Assembly: GCA_003427395.1 (NCBI GenBank)
Contig: BFEA01000032.1
Location: 4,907,489-4,971,488, forward strand
Reading direction: 5' to 3'
Origin: Chara braunii
Taxonomy: Eukaryota; Streptophyta; Charophyceae; Charales; Characeae
Length of the DNA stretch: 64,000 nt
This document shows positions 10,953-23,275 of this stretch, in pieces. The translations under genes and the position numbers were made by a program. Every line of letters starts with the position of its first letter. Position 1 is the stretch's first letter. Below the pieces are notes generated by a model. That model was not told where the DNA came from, did not search any database, and saw only the letters and a list, made by a program, of their open reading frames with translations.

Positions 10953-11339
10953 TCAAGCCTCAGCCTCGCCCTTCTTCCCAGTCGCCGACTTCTTCGGCAA
11001 CAACACAGAGTGTATGTTGGGCAAAACTCCTCCGGCGGCGATTGTGACACGACCCAGAAGCTTGGACAACTCCTCGTCATTCCGGATGGCCAGCTGAATG
11101 TGCCTCGGAATGATACGCGTCTTCTTGTTATCCCTGGAAGCGTTNCCAGCCAGCTCGAGCACCTCAGCCGCCAGATACTCCATCACGGCCGCCAGATACA
11201 CAGGCGCCCCGGCTCCAACACGCGTAGCATATTTGCCCGCCTTCAAGTACCGAGCAATCCTTCCTACAGGGAACTGAAGTCCCGCCTTCGCGGATCGGGA
11301 AACTCCCTTCTTGCGTGCAGTCTTGCCGCGGCCAGACAT
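10953..11339 (-). CDS. H2A: Histone H2A (core, replication type)
   Basis: Encodes a 128-residue core histone H2A, which dimerises with H2B in the nucleosome. An upstream in-frame ATG at 11387 would add 16 residues, but the start at 11339 gives the canonical MSGRGK N-terminus. The histone fold is complete: [18 protein letters not shown] (about 21-38), the central helix to VLELA, then the docking domain ending [13 protein letters not shown]. Acidic-patch residues are present (E54, E59, E62 and D88-E90). One ambiguous base at 11155 leaves residue 65 undetermined; Gly is expected. There is no SQ-E motif (H2A.X), no H2A.Z signature and no SPKK tail (plant H2A.W), so this is canonical H2A. It is intronless, with a TATA/CCAAT promoter and a 3' stem-loop, all consistent with S-phase expression. 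A decayed copy lies at 15171-15533. Confidence 0.97.
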   Translation of the reverse strand: MSGRGKTARKKGVSRSAKAGLQFPVGRIARYLKAGKYATRVGAGAPVYLAAVMEYLAAEVLELAXNASRDNKKTRIIPRHIQLAIRNDEELSKLLGRVTIAAGGVLPNIHSVLLPKKSATGKKGEAEA

Positions 11340-11500
11340 GGCGAACACTGGATCGAAGGAGAGAGAAGACACGAGAGAGTGAGTCAAGACTCAGAAGGTA
11401 GAACGGATACCACTTTTACGATGAAAACTCGCAAATTTGCTGAGCTCCCGCGTCGTGTTGCGAAATGGAAACTACTGCTACCCNTTTACACAAACTCTAG

Positions 11501-11542
11501 TACTTATATGGCCTCAAGAGCAGGGACATGTTAACGACCAAT
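11501..11542 (-). promoter_or_regulatory. H2A promoter: TATA box and inverted CCAAT box
   Basis: On the minus strand CATATAAGTA (11501-11510) is a TATA box about 165 bases upstream of the H2A start codon. An inverted CCAAT box (CCAAT on plus, 11538-11542) lies about 30 bases further upstream. The spacing would give a 5' leader of roughly 135 nt. Confidence 0.6.
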
Positions 11543-12203
11543 GAAAAGAAAGCTCTTGGATCGGTCCGGGCATTCGGCATCCGTCCTTGCGAGGAGGTCG
11601 CCTGCGCGCCCAGATCGTAAGCAAATACCCGGCAGCCGGCATTGCCAAAACCGCAGTCCGGTTTTCGATTTTTTTTGGCTTTGCCGCGCTGCCGTTTTGA
11701 CAAAAGTTTTCGTCCAGGCCAATCCGTCGGCTATTGCGCCGCGCGGCAAAATCGAAAAGCTGGACAGCAACAGCCATTTATGGACCAACAGGCCAAAACT
11801 GGTAGGACCTGTCCTAAACAACCGGGGACAGAGATATTGAACCGCTACCGGTTAGCGTCTAGTCCAATTGATTATTAGCCGTCAAGATGCATCATTTGAC
11901 GGCCGACAATTAGACATTCTTAACACAGATGCTAATGGCCCTTTACCACATCTAGGTGCAGATAACGCCCTTGGCAACTGAACCTGGCAGTCCATTCTGC
12001 CTGGGCTGATGTTATCCTTTTCTCTCCACAAGCTTCGCTTTTTAGGTAACCTTCTCACGGTAAAGGAGACGTCGCGGGTTGGAGGGCGGTGGGTGTCTTG
12101 ATAGGGAGGGAGTGCGGAGTAGGGGTGTTGAGTCACAGTGGCAGGGCAGAGTTGTGGGGTGGTCCCCCTTGGCGGGTGGTAGAGGAACTGTTCTTTTATT
12201 TTT
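11543..12203. other. H2A upstream region, no gene seen
   Basis: Contains the distal promoter of H2A, with a CCGTCC motif near 11581 like elements known from plant histone promoters. The rest is unassigned. Confidence 0.4.
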
Positions 12204-12768
12204 GAGAAAATTGCATCTGTACCCCACTTAAAGATGAAAATACCCTCTATACCCAGTCCCAGTGCCAATTTGCACCTATACCTGGAAAACGGCCGGTGGA
12301 AATTATTTGCATGCCCGCGACTGAGGTGGACCCAGGTTGGTACCGCAAACTTACAGTTATAACCAACTACCGGAATGCACAAATTATGGACATACCCAAG
12401 CAAAATTATGGGCATACCCGGGACTGACGTGGACCGGCCAAATTATTCAGATACCATACTACCGGATGCCTGAAATTATGCTTATATCCCCAGCAGCCGC
12501 TGGGCCACAAGGGTCCACGAGGTGGGCATTAGCATAATTTTGTGGTTGCCATCCAAGGCCCGCTTTTGGCTGTTGGTACACCCGCAAGTTTGCCAGCCCG
12601 TTTCAAAGCATGGGCATAGTTTCGTTGCCTGGAACTCAGGGCCTGCAGGACTGGGTATGCCTACAATTTTGCACGGGGGAAAAGTGGGGTACAACGCACA
12701 AGTTGGGCGCTGGGACTGGGTATAGCGGGTATTCCCATCTTTCAGTGGGGTACAGATGGAATTTTCTC
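12204..12768. mobile_element. Mutator-type MITE with long terminal inverted repeats
   Basis: The ends are inverted copies of about 65 bp. The left end reads GAGAAAATTGCATCTGTACC and the right end, reverse complemented, reads GAGAAAATTCCATCTGTACC. Homology continues through the block containing ACCCAGTCCCAG. A terminal GAGAAAATT and long TIRs are typical of Mutator-like elements, which make 9-bp target duplications. The flanks here (TTTATTTTT and TTTTTTTTC) agree at 7 of 9 positions but are T-rich, so the TSD is only suggestive. The 565-bp interior has no transposase, so the element is non-autonomous. Confidence 0.8.
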
Positions 12769-13164
12769 TTTTTTTTCTTTTGGAAAGATAGCAATTGGCC
12801 ACGGGGTCCATTACCCAACTTAGGCTAAGGACTAGAGACAGGGGGGCAAGTCTCACTAACAAGTTGAGCCAGTCCAACGCTCAATTTTCAACCAAGGTGC
12901 AACTTACCGCGACATTGGAGATGGCATTCAGATACGTCCATCCAGTGGTGGAATAACTCCACGATTTTACAAAATCCTTTTGTTCTTTTCTTGTGTCGAA
13001 GAAATGGGGTAAAATTCACGATTGCTCAAATGCAATGTCCCCTACACTGCCCGCTTTCGGTTGAGCTATCTACCCCATACGGATTGGGTTAAATAGTTCA
13101 ACGGCTGATTGGTATGGTGGCACAAATTCAAGACTGAAGGTCACAGTTACCACCAGGATTGTCT
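12769..13164. other. Unassigned sequence
   Basis: No gene or repeat recognised. Confidence 0.5.
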
Positions 13165-13545
13165 GACACCTGCTCTGCCTTCCCATGACTATGCTCTATG
13201 GCCTCCATGGTTGAACATGTCGGGCAGGTCCATTACAACAGTAATGTCCTTCACGTGTATAAGGGCACCCATGGTCTGAAAAGTGAGACGGGTGCATTGA
13301 CAATTTTGTTGGTAACATCTGCTATATGTGTCCATGTCATGCTTGATGGCCTCCTATAGTTCAAAAAGTTGGCCATGTGCATTACAACTATGTGTGTCCT
13401 TCGTATGTATTCGGGCGCCCTATCGTCACCTAAGTCAGGCATGTGCATTAGCAATTTATGCGGTCACATCTTATCTGCCTTCCCATGCTCATGCTCGATG
13501 GCCTCCCATGGTTGGAAATGTCGGACAAGTGCATTACATCAATCG
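13165..13545. repeat. Tandem repeat, about 150-bp period, about 2.5 units
   Basis: Diverged units start near 13170, 13319 and 13472. Each carries TGGCCTCC followed about 35 bases later by a CATTACA word (for example TGCATTACAACTATG). No coding potential. Confidence 0.8.
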
Positions 13546-14988
13546 TAGTCGTGAGGTCGGGCCAGCATCATGAATCCCAATCGCGCCTCCCGTACCGGAA
13601 TCATATATGGTTAATAGGTAGTGTTATTTTCGGTGAATTTTTCACCGAAACTACTATATTTCCCCGAATTTCGCCGCACCACCACAAGCAATGTCATCAA
13701 AAATTTAGCGAACAAACAATGTAGGCTCATAATAAAAACATCAAACAAACAAACAAACAGACAAAAAAAAAACTAAAAAGCAATGCAACTCTACTCGGAG
13801 TAAAAATTGGGAAGAACACCGAATCCGGAAAACAAATTGGCGAACTTCGAAAGCTACTCCGAATAGGGTTGACGACATTGCTTGTGTTGGTGTGCCAAAA
13901 AACACCGAATTTTTTATCTTCCAATAACGGCCTCTTGCCGGAACGAATCATTTTATTTTTTTAGTATCGAAAAAAGTAGAGAAATCCACTATCAAAGTAT
14001 ACGACTATGACGCTAAGAATCTTCGCAAACAACCCGGAAGTAACCAGGACAATGAGATATTTACCCAACTTCACTTTAACCGAACAACTTACCAACTTAG
14101 TCCATGCTAGCTGTGCTGCCACCATTTCACTCGAGCCCTCTGATCTCCATTGCTAATATCTTATCAATTATTATATGTTTGAAACGACATAACAAACCCT
14201 TCCTCGCAATTCAGTCTAATTACTCAAACATAGTACGTAGGTCTAACATAGCCTGCAGGGCGACCACCCTCTAATTGGCACTCCTACCTTGATCCCAACC
14301 TTCCAACATAAGAAACTTAAAACCCAGAGTCCCCACAAAACATCTAACTACCAGTCAATACCACCCATGGTTAAATGTAAACTGAGTGCCCCGGTATTGG
14401 TATTTAACCTACTTCAACCAACTGCAGAATTCCTACTTCTCCTCAGGGCCACTGTTAGCGACCAATAGGGGGATTTCTCTTGACCCAACGTTCTCATAAA
14501 CACTAAAACCCTTCCGTGTTGCTAAACTACCATTGTTCCTCAAACTCCGATCCGCCTTGATGTACTGCATAAGCCTATAACGAATCATGCTTTCACTTCC
14601 ACATTTGGCCACCAAATCATCAAAACACCTACAAATTATATTTTTTCCCATCGCGTTTGTAAAACGAACATTAAAAATTGCTCAACTAAATAAAAAAACA
14701 CATCCTAATTTACGGAAAAAAAAGTGGCATCGTTGAGTTACCCCAACTCAACGGTGTAATTGGTACGTGGCCCCATATTACGTGTCCCATTTCCTATTAT
14801 GAAGACTTTTTCAAAAAAGTAACTCTTGAAGCATAACGTCTAAAGCATTGAGCCACCAACCCCAGATATCATCGACAATACTATTGAGGAGTTAACCAAT
14901 GTAAAACCACCAAAACTTCTCATCCAACTTCTGCCTATGTTTCTTTTTTTTTTTCCTTTTCTTTTGAATCAGCCTACAATCCCCAACC
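13546..14988. other. Unassigned AT-rich sequence with isolated palindromes
   Basis: Mostly AT-rich and without recognisable genes. A perfect 9-bp-stem hairpin (CGTTGAGTT / AACTCAACG, 5-base loop) lies at 14731-14753, and another palindrome (CGGTGAA / TTCACCG) lies near 13631. Confidence 0.5.
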
Positions 14989-15093
14989 CAGGTACCACCC
15001 GGGTTGGAGGTCGCCCAGGGCCGGATCCATAGTCTATTCAGGTTGAGCACCACCCAGGTTGGAGGTTACCTAGGACCGGATCCAGTCTATTGC
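14989..15093. repeat. Two-copy tandem repeat, about 52-bp period
   Basis: Both units contain ACCACCC, GGTTGGAGGT and CCGGATCCA, and end in AGTCTATT. Confidence 0.8.
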
Positions 15094-15170
15094 TACAACT
15101 AGCTGCCCTGTTTTATGAGTATTGACTACTGCTCCGACGTATTCTCTGTCCTATGATTCGGTTGTTTGTC

Positions 15171-15533
15171 ATGTATAGTCGTGGCATGACGACATGCGAG
15201 AAGGGAGTTTACCATTCCGTGAAGGTAAGAATTCAACTCCCTGTTGGTAAGGAAATATGCTACATGCGTCGGAGATGGTGTGTTTGTGTATTTGGAGGTC
15301 GTGATGCAGTATCTAGCGATTGAGGTGCTAAAGCTGACTGGTGATGCTTCCAGGGATAATAAGAAGATGCGTATCATTCTGAGGTACATTCGACTGACTA
15401 TTCGGAATGACGAGGAGTTGTCAAAGCTTATGGGCCATGTCACAATCATCGCCAGAGGAGTTTTGCCCAATATTCACTTTTGTTGTTGTCGAAAACGTTG
15501 GTGACTTGGAGGAAGGGCGAGGTTAAGGCATGA
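15171..15533 (+). pseudogene. Histone H2A pseudogene
   Basis: A decayed copy of the H2A gene at 10953-11339, on the opposite strand. From ATG 15171 the first frame still reads [17 protein letters not shown], matching [18 protein letters not shown] deletion of about seven codons and a frameshift then lead into the frame at 15244, which reads YATCVGDG, the central helix, [24 protein letters not shown] and GVLPNIH. A further one-base loss near 15480 disrupts the tail, yet the original stop context (TGAGCG) is intact at 15531. Homology continues into the 3' UTR. Repeated loss of conserved residues (acidic-patch E to V/Q changes) rules out function. Confidence 0.93.
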
Positions 15534-15640
15534 GCGTCGGGCGCGGATGGCCCCTTCATTGGTGAGAAAAACAAGGTCGAGGCTTGAGCGTGATGTGCAC
15601 ATGGCCCCTTCACTAGTATCTAGGCAAATGTCTTTTCTCT
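15534..15640 (+). pseudogene. Duplicated H2A 3'-UTR remnant
   Basis: After the pseudogene stop, GCGTCGGGCGCGGATGGCCC and CTTCATTGG match the start of the functional H2A 3' UTR. A second partial copy (GGCTTGAGCG, then ATGGCCCCTTCACT) follows about 55 bases later. Flanking non-coding homology indicates duplication at the DNA level. The 3' stem-loop is not found. Confidence 0.7.
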
Positions 15641-16190
15641 GCAGTCATATGAGCTTCGAGTAAATGTTCAATTTTGTTCCTCGTACAAACATTTCATTCG
15701 ATGTGTCCCATTGCAATCATTTTATTGAGTTGTGTGTGTACATTATCTTGGTAAAGACAAAGCATCTTCGCTTTGAAGCTGTCCGGTTTGTATTAGAAAA
15801 TGATGTAGGTCACTGTAAGCTGGCGACCTTCTCTGTAATTTTACATGGTTAAGGCAAAAATGAGGCGAATGCTGATAGGGAACTCAAGATTCATTGTAGA
15901 TAATCAAAATGAAGATAAGTTGTGGGTGATATGTCGTTGTGGACTTCTCGGCCAATGTGTTATTTTTATATTTGAATTACGGTCCATATAGGCTCGACAA
16001 ACGAAGTTACAGATCAATGGGAGGAAAGGAGAGCGATAAGGATTACTACGTGATGGACTCCCACAGTGGCATGGGTCGTAAAGCGAGTGAAGTGTGATAA
16101 TGCATCTACCTCTTAGATGCCTAATTAGGGTGCCTTACATATGACCACACATTGTAAGGATGGGAAGGGATGTGTGTATGTGTATGTGCG
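15641..16190. other. Unassigned sequence
   Basis: No recognised feature. Confidence 0.5.
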
Positions 16191-16193
16191 TGT

Positions 16194-16278
<85 letters not shown>

Positions 16279-16488
16279 NNNNNNNNNNNNNNNNNNNNNN
16301 NNNNNNNNNNNNNNNNNNNNNNNNNNNNNNNNNNNNNNNNNNNNNNNNNNNNNNNNNNNNNNNNNNNNNNNNNNNNNNNNNNNNNNNNNNNNNNNNNNNN
16401 NNNNNNNNNNNNNNNNNNNNNNNNNNNNNNNNNNNNNNNNNNNNNNNNNNNNNNNNNNNNNNNNNNNNNNNNNNNNNNNNNNNNNNNN

Positions 16489-16525
<37 letters not shown>
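16191..16525. repeat. (TG)n(AG)n microsatellite, assembly gap and A-tract
   Basis: TG repeats pass into AG repeats up to 16278. N occupies 16279-16488, and an A-run follows to 16525. The apparent ORFs across it are artefacts of the N run. Confidence 0.95.
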
Positions 16526-16528
<3 letters not shown>

Positions 16529-16935
16529 ATACGAAAAAACATAGTTTTTCAGGGATATGATTGTTTGTGAATATCTCGAGCGGGAGGAGTGACTCTATTT
16601 TCTTTTGTTCCTCTCGGCGTTTCCTTTTCACCCTTCTCAATTCGCTTTGTCCATTGACTGGGGCGCACTCACAACGAAGGATTTGCTTTCGATATAAATA
16701 TCAATCTAGTGCAGACGGTAGAGGGTGGTATAAATGGGGTTGAAAGTGGTTGAAGCATCCATCGCAATAACTTGTGAAATCGGCATGAAAAATGCGTAAA
16801 GTTGCGGAAGATGATGGTTGTAAGGGTAAATTTGACTTGTGCATGTCATTCACGAGCATATTTGTTTTTCTTGTCCTACTCGTATTCCTCTAATTATCAG
16901 TGTTCCGCCTACGAACAAAGTTTTGAAGTGGTATT

Positions 16936-16983
<48 letters not shown>

Positions 16984-17890
16984 CTCTCTCTCTCTCTCTC
17001 TTGCATGTTCCTTGTCTTGTACCTCAATGCCTCACCTTTTCTTATCACCTCTTTTCGCATTTGTTGTTTATTATGTCATCATTGCACCCCCTGCTAAATG
17101 TTCACGATTTGTAATTTTCTCGTTACCTCCATTTATTCTCATCTGTATCTTCGTGTTTGCAATAGTAAATTGATCTCATTTATGCAACCATTTACTTATC
17201 CCTTCGTGTTCCACATCGAGCTTGCTTATCACCTACCCTCCTGCTTTAACTCCTCGTTCTATCCAACTATCCTACTCTCTTCCTCTACGTGTCCTCTTCT
17301 TCAAGTTCCTTTTCACATTGTATCTTCCCTTGTTCGTTTTGCTACCAGATACCCTCTGGGCGAGCCATTCTCCGCGGCTGATTTGGGTTCATTGAGAGTC
17401 CAACTCGAATTGTCTTTCTATGTTATTTTCGTGCTCGTCATCACATGATCATATCTCATTATCTGGCGATATCACTTCGTTATGTGATTGGCGATGTTAT
17501 CCTCGTGCTATAAGAAGAGGGACCTTACGATATCACTTTGCATTGTTTCTTCCTTCACATACTCATAATGTTGTCAAATTGCTTCACAACTCTATCTTCG
17601 TTTTGTTATCTCTCCCTCTTTGTCTTATTTCTTACCGCCTTTGTTGGTTTGGTCGCATGATCTTAAGCTAAAATGTTTCTTTCCTGTTTTTCTTTCTTTT
17701 GTACGTTATCAGACCCTATTAAGGTCAAAGTTTCAATGTCTCTTTTCTTCATCAATCTGATTTGATTGTCACGTTGTTGTTATTGGTTCTTTCTGCCTCC
17801 TTGTACCGTCGTCCTTTCTTTTTCTCTTTCTTGCTTTCCTGCTTATGCAAACTTCATCCTGCTTCCTCCTTCCTCTGCCTCCTTCTCTTT

Positions 17891-17930
<40 letters not shown>

Positions 17931-18848
17931 CTGAAAACTCCCTCATCCCCTTTCCTACCTTTCCCTCGTTTTTCTTTCTCACTCCTCTCTGCTTCGTCAT
18001 TTCTTCCGTTATCATATTGCCACTCGGTAAGGTTTGCTATTTTTTTTCCACCTCTCTTTCTCGATTTGTGTGTGTCACCCTTGTAGAAGAAACATAGTAG
18101 GTTTGTCTGTGTTGTTCATGTTTTAGCAAATGTACTGGAAAAAAAAATTCATGTTTTTAAGCAGATGACAACACGATTTTCTCTTCTTGTTTTTTTCTCC
18201 TTACCCTTCCTTTTGCTCGTTATGTTGCATGGGTTTTGCTCTATTTTACACATACCTGTCAAAACGAACAACTTTCCTTTTATGTTTCCTTGATCCCTTT
18301 CTCTGAATCCGTACCCTCTTTTCCGGGGCCAATTTTCAGGACCGTCAATCGAAGTACGTATCTTTTCCCGCCGCCTCTTTTGCAGCTAATGGTTGTGTTT
18401 AGTTTAGGGTTTTGTGTTAGTTTCATCATTTTTCTTCCGATGTTTGCTTTGCTCATTCTTCTTTTTCGTTAAGGAGAAAAAACGGTTTACGACAACGTCA
18501 ACAATTGATGAAGAGAGGAATCATCGTTAATGAGGAGAGAAAACAATTGGGTTGAAAGATAGTCGTTGATGCACTATCTTTTTCAAGCAAGTTGTCCAAG
18601 TATTTTTCTCAAGATGTTTGTGGTGAGTTTCGATCCTTGCATTTGTTGCTGTCGGTATACCATCTTGTTTAAACGAAAATTATTCTTCTCTGGTTTGAAG
18701 TTGATGTTGTTACTCTAGACGTGTCAGCATTTTGATAAAGATTTCGATAGGAAAACAAAGAGTGACAGGCAATCCCAAGCAGGTGTGTAAGGGAGCTATA
18801 CACAAAATATCATGTGATAAAAAATAAAATGAAGGTGCAATCCTCCGT
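16526..18848. other. Pyrimidine-rich plus strand, no gene
   Basis: Holds a T-run of about 45 bases at 16939-16983, CT tracts near 16984-17001 and 17896-17930, and long stretches of C/T-rich sequence. Frames such as 17762-18097 are Phe/Leu/Ser-rich composition artefacts. Confidence 0.55.
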
Positions 18849-18970
18849 GTCGAGCACATTAGTCTCATAGGGGGAACCACCCAGCCGCGTCACGCAGGAT
18901 TTTGCAGGACTTTCGCAAGGGAGCTTTTGCCGCTCCGGTCGAGTGAGCCAACCGCACCTCTCGCGAAACA
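18849..18970 (-). mobile_element. LTR 3'-end fragment of the hairpin-rich LTR family
   Basis: Read on minus it matches the last part of the LTR at 43390-43532: CGGTTGGCTCACTCGACCGG (compare GGCTGGCGCACTCGGCTGG), CCTGCGTGACGCGGC, and the terminal GTGCTCGACA. The sequence after the CA end is not a tRNA primer site, so this is the end of a 3' LTR or a solo LTR. Confidence 0.75.
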
Positions 18971-21900
18971 TAGACTAGGCTTAGAATAAGAAGGCAAAAA
19001 AAGGGGTTTAAGGTTCTTGAGATATAAGAAAGGGCCAACTCAACTCGCATAAAAGGGTCTTGGTATCTTGAAGCGCCTAAGGGCCCCACAATGATGGCCA
19101 ACACGTGTAGCAGGCTGGTCAGGCCACAACCACAAAGTAACATAACAACCCTCTGTACGCGCACGTGCCACGGTCAGACGTACAAATAAAAAGAAAAAAA
19201 AAAATTATTCCTAGTTTGATAAAAAACAAAAGTTGAACGGTAAATGCACGGGTTATGTGACATCAATAAGAAAGATCACCGTGCCTCAAGACTGCATATG
19301 CCCACACACTCCCTATCTATCCTTTGAACACACAGTTGGCCATAAAAATAAAACTGACTGTGACTCGCTCAACTTTCGCTCCCTATTTTCGAATAAAAAT
19401 TATTTATCTATCATTTGCAAAAACTAAAGCGGATACCATTCTAAGGGTATTCGCACCGAAATCGGTGACCTTTATGCCACAAAGCCTACGCCACGTTAGG
19501 CTCTTAGAGCAGTTGTCAAATCGGTGGGAACAAAACTTGATGACACACCTCATCGGTAGTCTAGGGTTTTGAGACACATCATAATCAATTCGAGAAACAT
19601 TATGTGTACAAAGTTAAAAACCATATGAAACTAACAAAATGTATATACTTATATCAAAGTATCGACGGTAGACTGAGAAAAGAGGTGCAAAGCATATGGA
19701 AAAAAAATGTATACTCGTATGTAGGGATCGAAGGGAGACTGAGAAAAAAAAGTATAATTCGAAAAGACATAGAAGAGACTCGAAAGAGAGTTGAGAATAT
19801 ATGCCAAAGTGAGACATACTCACACTACGACTTTATAAGATGCATCTGACGAATTCATTCTGCAAGCAAGCTGCTATACTATGCACTGCTTGAAAAGTAC
19901 GGTTGTAGATTAACCTTATTGCTGAGATGGTCCACATATATATTTTTTATGGCTCATTGCTAAACATGATAACATGAAATTTTTTAGTACTTGTTATGAT
20001 TGTGGATTATTGGGTTATCAGTGTGCATCTTTGGGTGGAGGATGACTATGTTTATAATGTCTCAAAACTGAAAATCATCGTCGGTAGGATGGTCAACAAA
20101 AAGTTATTTGGCCTAAAAATTATCATATGACACTAGTATTTCGCATTCCTGTGCTTTACTTGTATAAGACATGACCAACAGTTGCAATCTACACCTCAGA
20201 GCCATCTAAGAGCTTCAAAATCCCGTATGCATCCTTATATCCTTGATTGCTTGGGTCGGTGGTTCATGATACTAACCTACTACCCGAGTGGGGCACATAG
20301 AAAGTATAAAATTAGATCTATTGGATGCATATATCCTTTATTCTTAGAGTGTTCCTGTCAAGGGGCACTGCAACTTTTTGTCTTAATGGTTGCGGGTGCG
20401 TGAGAAAATTTGGATGATGTTAATAACAATGTACGGTGTGTCAGGTTGATCCAACACTAGAGCAAACTAAGGCTGTGCAATAACATGTAGAAAAACAAAT
20501 CATAATCATTATATCATTATTTGACCCCAAATAATGCAAAGTTATTATACTTGTGTGTTCGAACTTTGATCTGTTTATTGAAAACTCATGAGTGTACTAT
20601 TCACCCATGCGGACTACATTATGTTGTTTATTTGGCATGTGAATGAAACTTCCTTATACATGCACATTTGCATTATTTTATTATTCTTCGACATGCTATC
20701 ATTCCTCTTCGTTTCCTTATTCTTCTATCCTTTTTGTATCGTTTCACTTCTTCTTGGGGTGCAATGGATTGCAGTATTCCGATATCGACTTTTGCATTAT
20801 GAATGTCCAGGAATCATCCCAAAATTTTACATGAGGCTCAACCAAAGGGTCAAAGTGAAGAGACAAGAAACATCTAATCTATCTTTTGTAAGAAACACTC
20901 CCAAGGTTGCGTACGTAGGCAAGCAAACACTCATGCAAGAGACTAGCTACCCATCTTTGCACCAACACAATACCATAGTCAAGGCACAGTTGGACGAGGA
21001 TACAAGTAACTGGGTCAAGGAAAAAAAATAGGAGTTCATTTCAAGGGCACTCACAATCTCTCAACTAATCTCCTTGTGCGACAACATTCCAAGTAGTTGA
21101 AAAAAACTCTTACATGAAAATTTCACCTCGTAAAGCAAAGAGTGGGATATGTTTATTAAAGAATCCCCTCTTCAAAGGGTTTACACATTTAAAAAATTTC
21201 AGGTTATAATAATACAACCATCTTCATTTCATTTCCTCGTGAATATGATTAAAAAGAAACTCATGAAAAGTAATGAATAAAGACTCATTCACAATAATTA
21301 TCAGGAACGTACGAGTTCGGGACATCTAGCCTCGAATCTTTTACCCTCAAAAGGTCATTACATGTAGAGTTCGGTCTGACAAACTTGGTTTGGGGGTCTG
21401 ACAAGCCCAACAGAGCCAAAACTTTCATCCCGTTATACGAGTACTCAGTTAAATTGGGCTACAAAATGTTTCTCAAAACAAAAGACCCAACACCAAGAAG
21501 ATGGGTAAGGGAGGTAAAGGAAGATCACTACCCGATAAAACGATCCATGGAAGAAACACAATAAACAAAAAATTGTTATCATCAAAAGCCTTCAATGACT
21601 CATTGCTAGCATCAACATATATTTGCTAGACATTTTTTTTCAACACGGTGCACATACGGCCGCAAGTTTCGATTGTGGCGCCATCCAAAAGGAGGTCCGT
21701 GCCTTTTCTATTTTTAGCATAGAGCGTTTCCGGCCTCATAAAAAAAAAATGAAAATACTTCTGGTTTAATAGTTGGCAGAATAGCCAATCTATACAGATT
21801 TGTTTATGATTTATTCAGACCAATAAAATCGTACATTGCCCGATTAGATATTAAAGTCAGATCACTACAGGTCTCAAGCAAAGGATCTATGGACCTCCCT

Positions 21901-22499
21901 ATTCTCCCCCCCCCCCCCTCCCTTCCCTCCTCTCCTCGGCCCTCCCTTCTCAAATCCCTCTTTGGAGCAACCCCCCCATTCCCCTCTCCCCTCTCATAGC
22001 CCGAAAGAAATTTGTACAACATGATCATAAATATCATCCTGTTGACAATTTGGAAACAGAGATGCAGCATCAGGCCGGACAACGCTTAGAATCCAAATGA
22101 ACAGGTTTGGAAGGAATCGAGTGGCGTCATAGAAACAAAAATCAAGTGTTTGTGGAGCAAACAAAGGGTCTCCTTCTCATCAAGTCATACGAAACTCTGA
22201 ATTAGGACGAGCTTGCAACGAACTTGGTTACTAAACAATATATTGCAATGATGGAAAAAGTATACTTGCCATGGAAGAAATGACACAAAAATCTTGAAAG
22301 CCCCAATATTAGTAGATCAACTCAAGTATAATCCAACAAAGACCCAAAGAAGAAAATGTGTTGAAAAAAAAATTACGTTGGTGTGGCAATAAAATTTAGG
22401 GGACTAGCAGAGCTAGATACTTTTTCAAGACAGAGATAGATAATAAATTGATTGGAAACAATAAAAACTTAAGCAGAAAAAACTCATTAGCTTTCTGGC
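18971..22499. other. Unassigned sequence
   Basis: AT-rich with no recognised genes. Minor features are a small tandem duplication near 19660-19750 and a C-run at about 21908-21919. Confidence 0.5.
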
Positions 22500-23275
22500 T
22501 AATCATTGCCTTCAATTACAAGCCAAATCACTTGAATGTATGGAATCGCTCACTCCAGGTATACAACCTGCAACCTGTTGATTTCAAATTAGAAGATACA
22601 CCGAAAGACAAAGGGAGCTTGGGTTAAACCGAAACTCACAGATGCCCCAACATCCTTAGTGCAAGATATACTACCGTGACGGGTGTACCAGACTCAACTC
22701 CAACCACACGGGCTCATTGAGACAAGCTCAACGGGATTCCATATCGACCAACATGGGTACAATCTCCCGTGAGCTCAAAGCATGTTCCATCAAAACTCAA
22801 TGGTTGATCATTGTTTTTAAGTAGAAACCATATTACTTAAATGCATGAAATCGCTCACTTGAGGGATAAAACCTACAACTTGCCGATCTCAATCTCAACA
22901 CATACTGGAAGGCAAAGCGAGTTGGGATGAAGCTAAAGCTTGCACTGACTGTGCATGTGCGAATTTCAACCGACCCCAACACAGTTAGTGCAAGATATGC
23001 TACTACAATTTGGTGTATCTAAACTCAACTCTAACCAAACAACCCCATTGAGACAAGCTTAAGGGGATTTGATGTTGGATAATAAGGGTACAATTTCTCA
23101 CAAGCTCAAGGTATGTTGCATCAAGGTTATTTATTAATCATTGTCTTCGAGTATAAGCCAAATCACTTGAATGCACCAAACCGTTTACTGCAAGGATTGA
23201 ACCTGCAATTTGTTGATCTTAAATAAGAACACATTCTGAAAGGAAAAGCAAGTTGGGATGAAACTAAACTCTAAG
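22500..23275. repeat. Satellite-like tandem array, period about 310-325 bp, about 2.4 units
   Basis: Units start near 22500, 22808 and 23134. Shared landmarks are AATCATTG near the start, CAAATCACTTGAATG, AGTGCAAGATAT and TTGAGACAAGCT. Units diverge by substitutions and small indels. Confidence 0.85.

Noticed and set aside
11541-11840. Three overlapping ORFs upstream of H2A
   Set aside because: Overlapping frames on both strands without domain support; the region is better read as promoter and intergenic DNA.
16125-16640. Long ORFs on both strands over 16125-16640
   Set aside because: They run through an N gap, microsatellites and an A-tract.
17762-18097. Phe/Leu/Ser-rich frames resembling membrane proteins
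   Set aside because: Pyrimidine-rich DNA gives hydrophobic frames in two registers at once; no gene structure.
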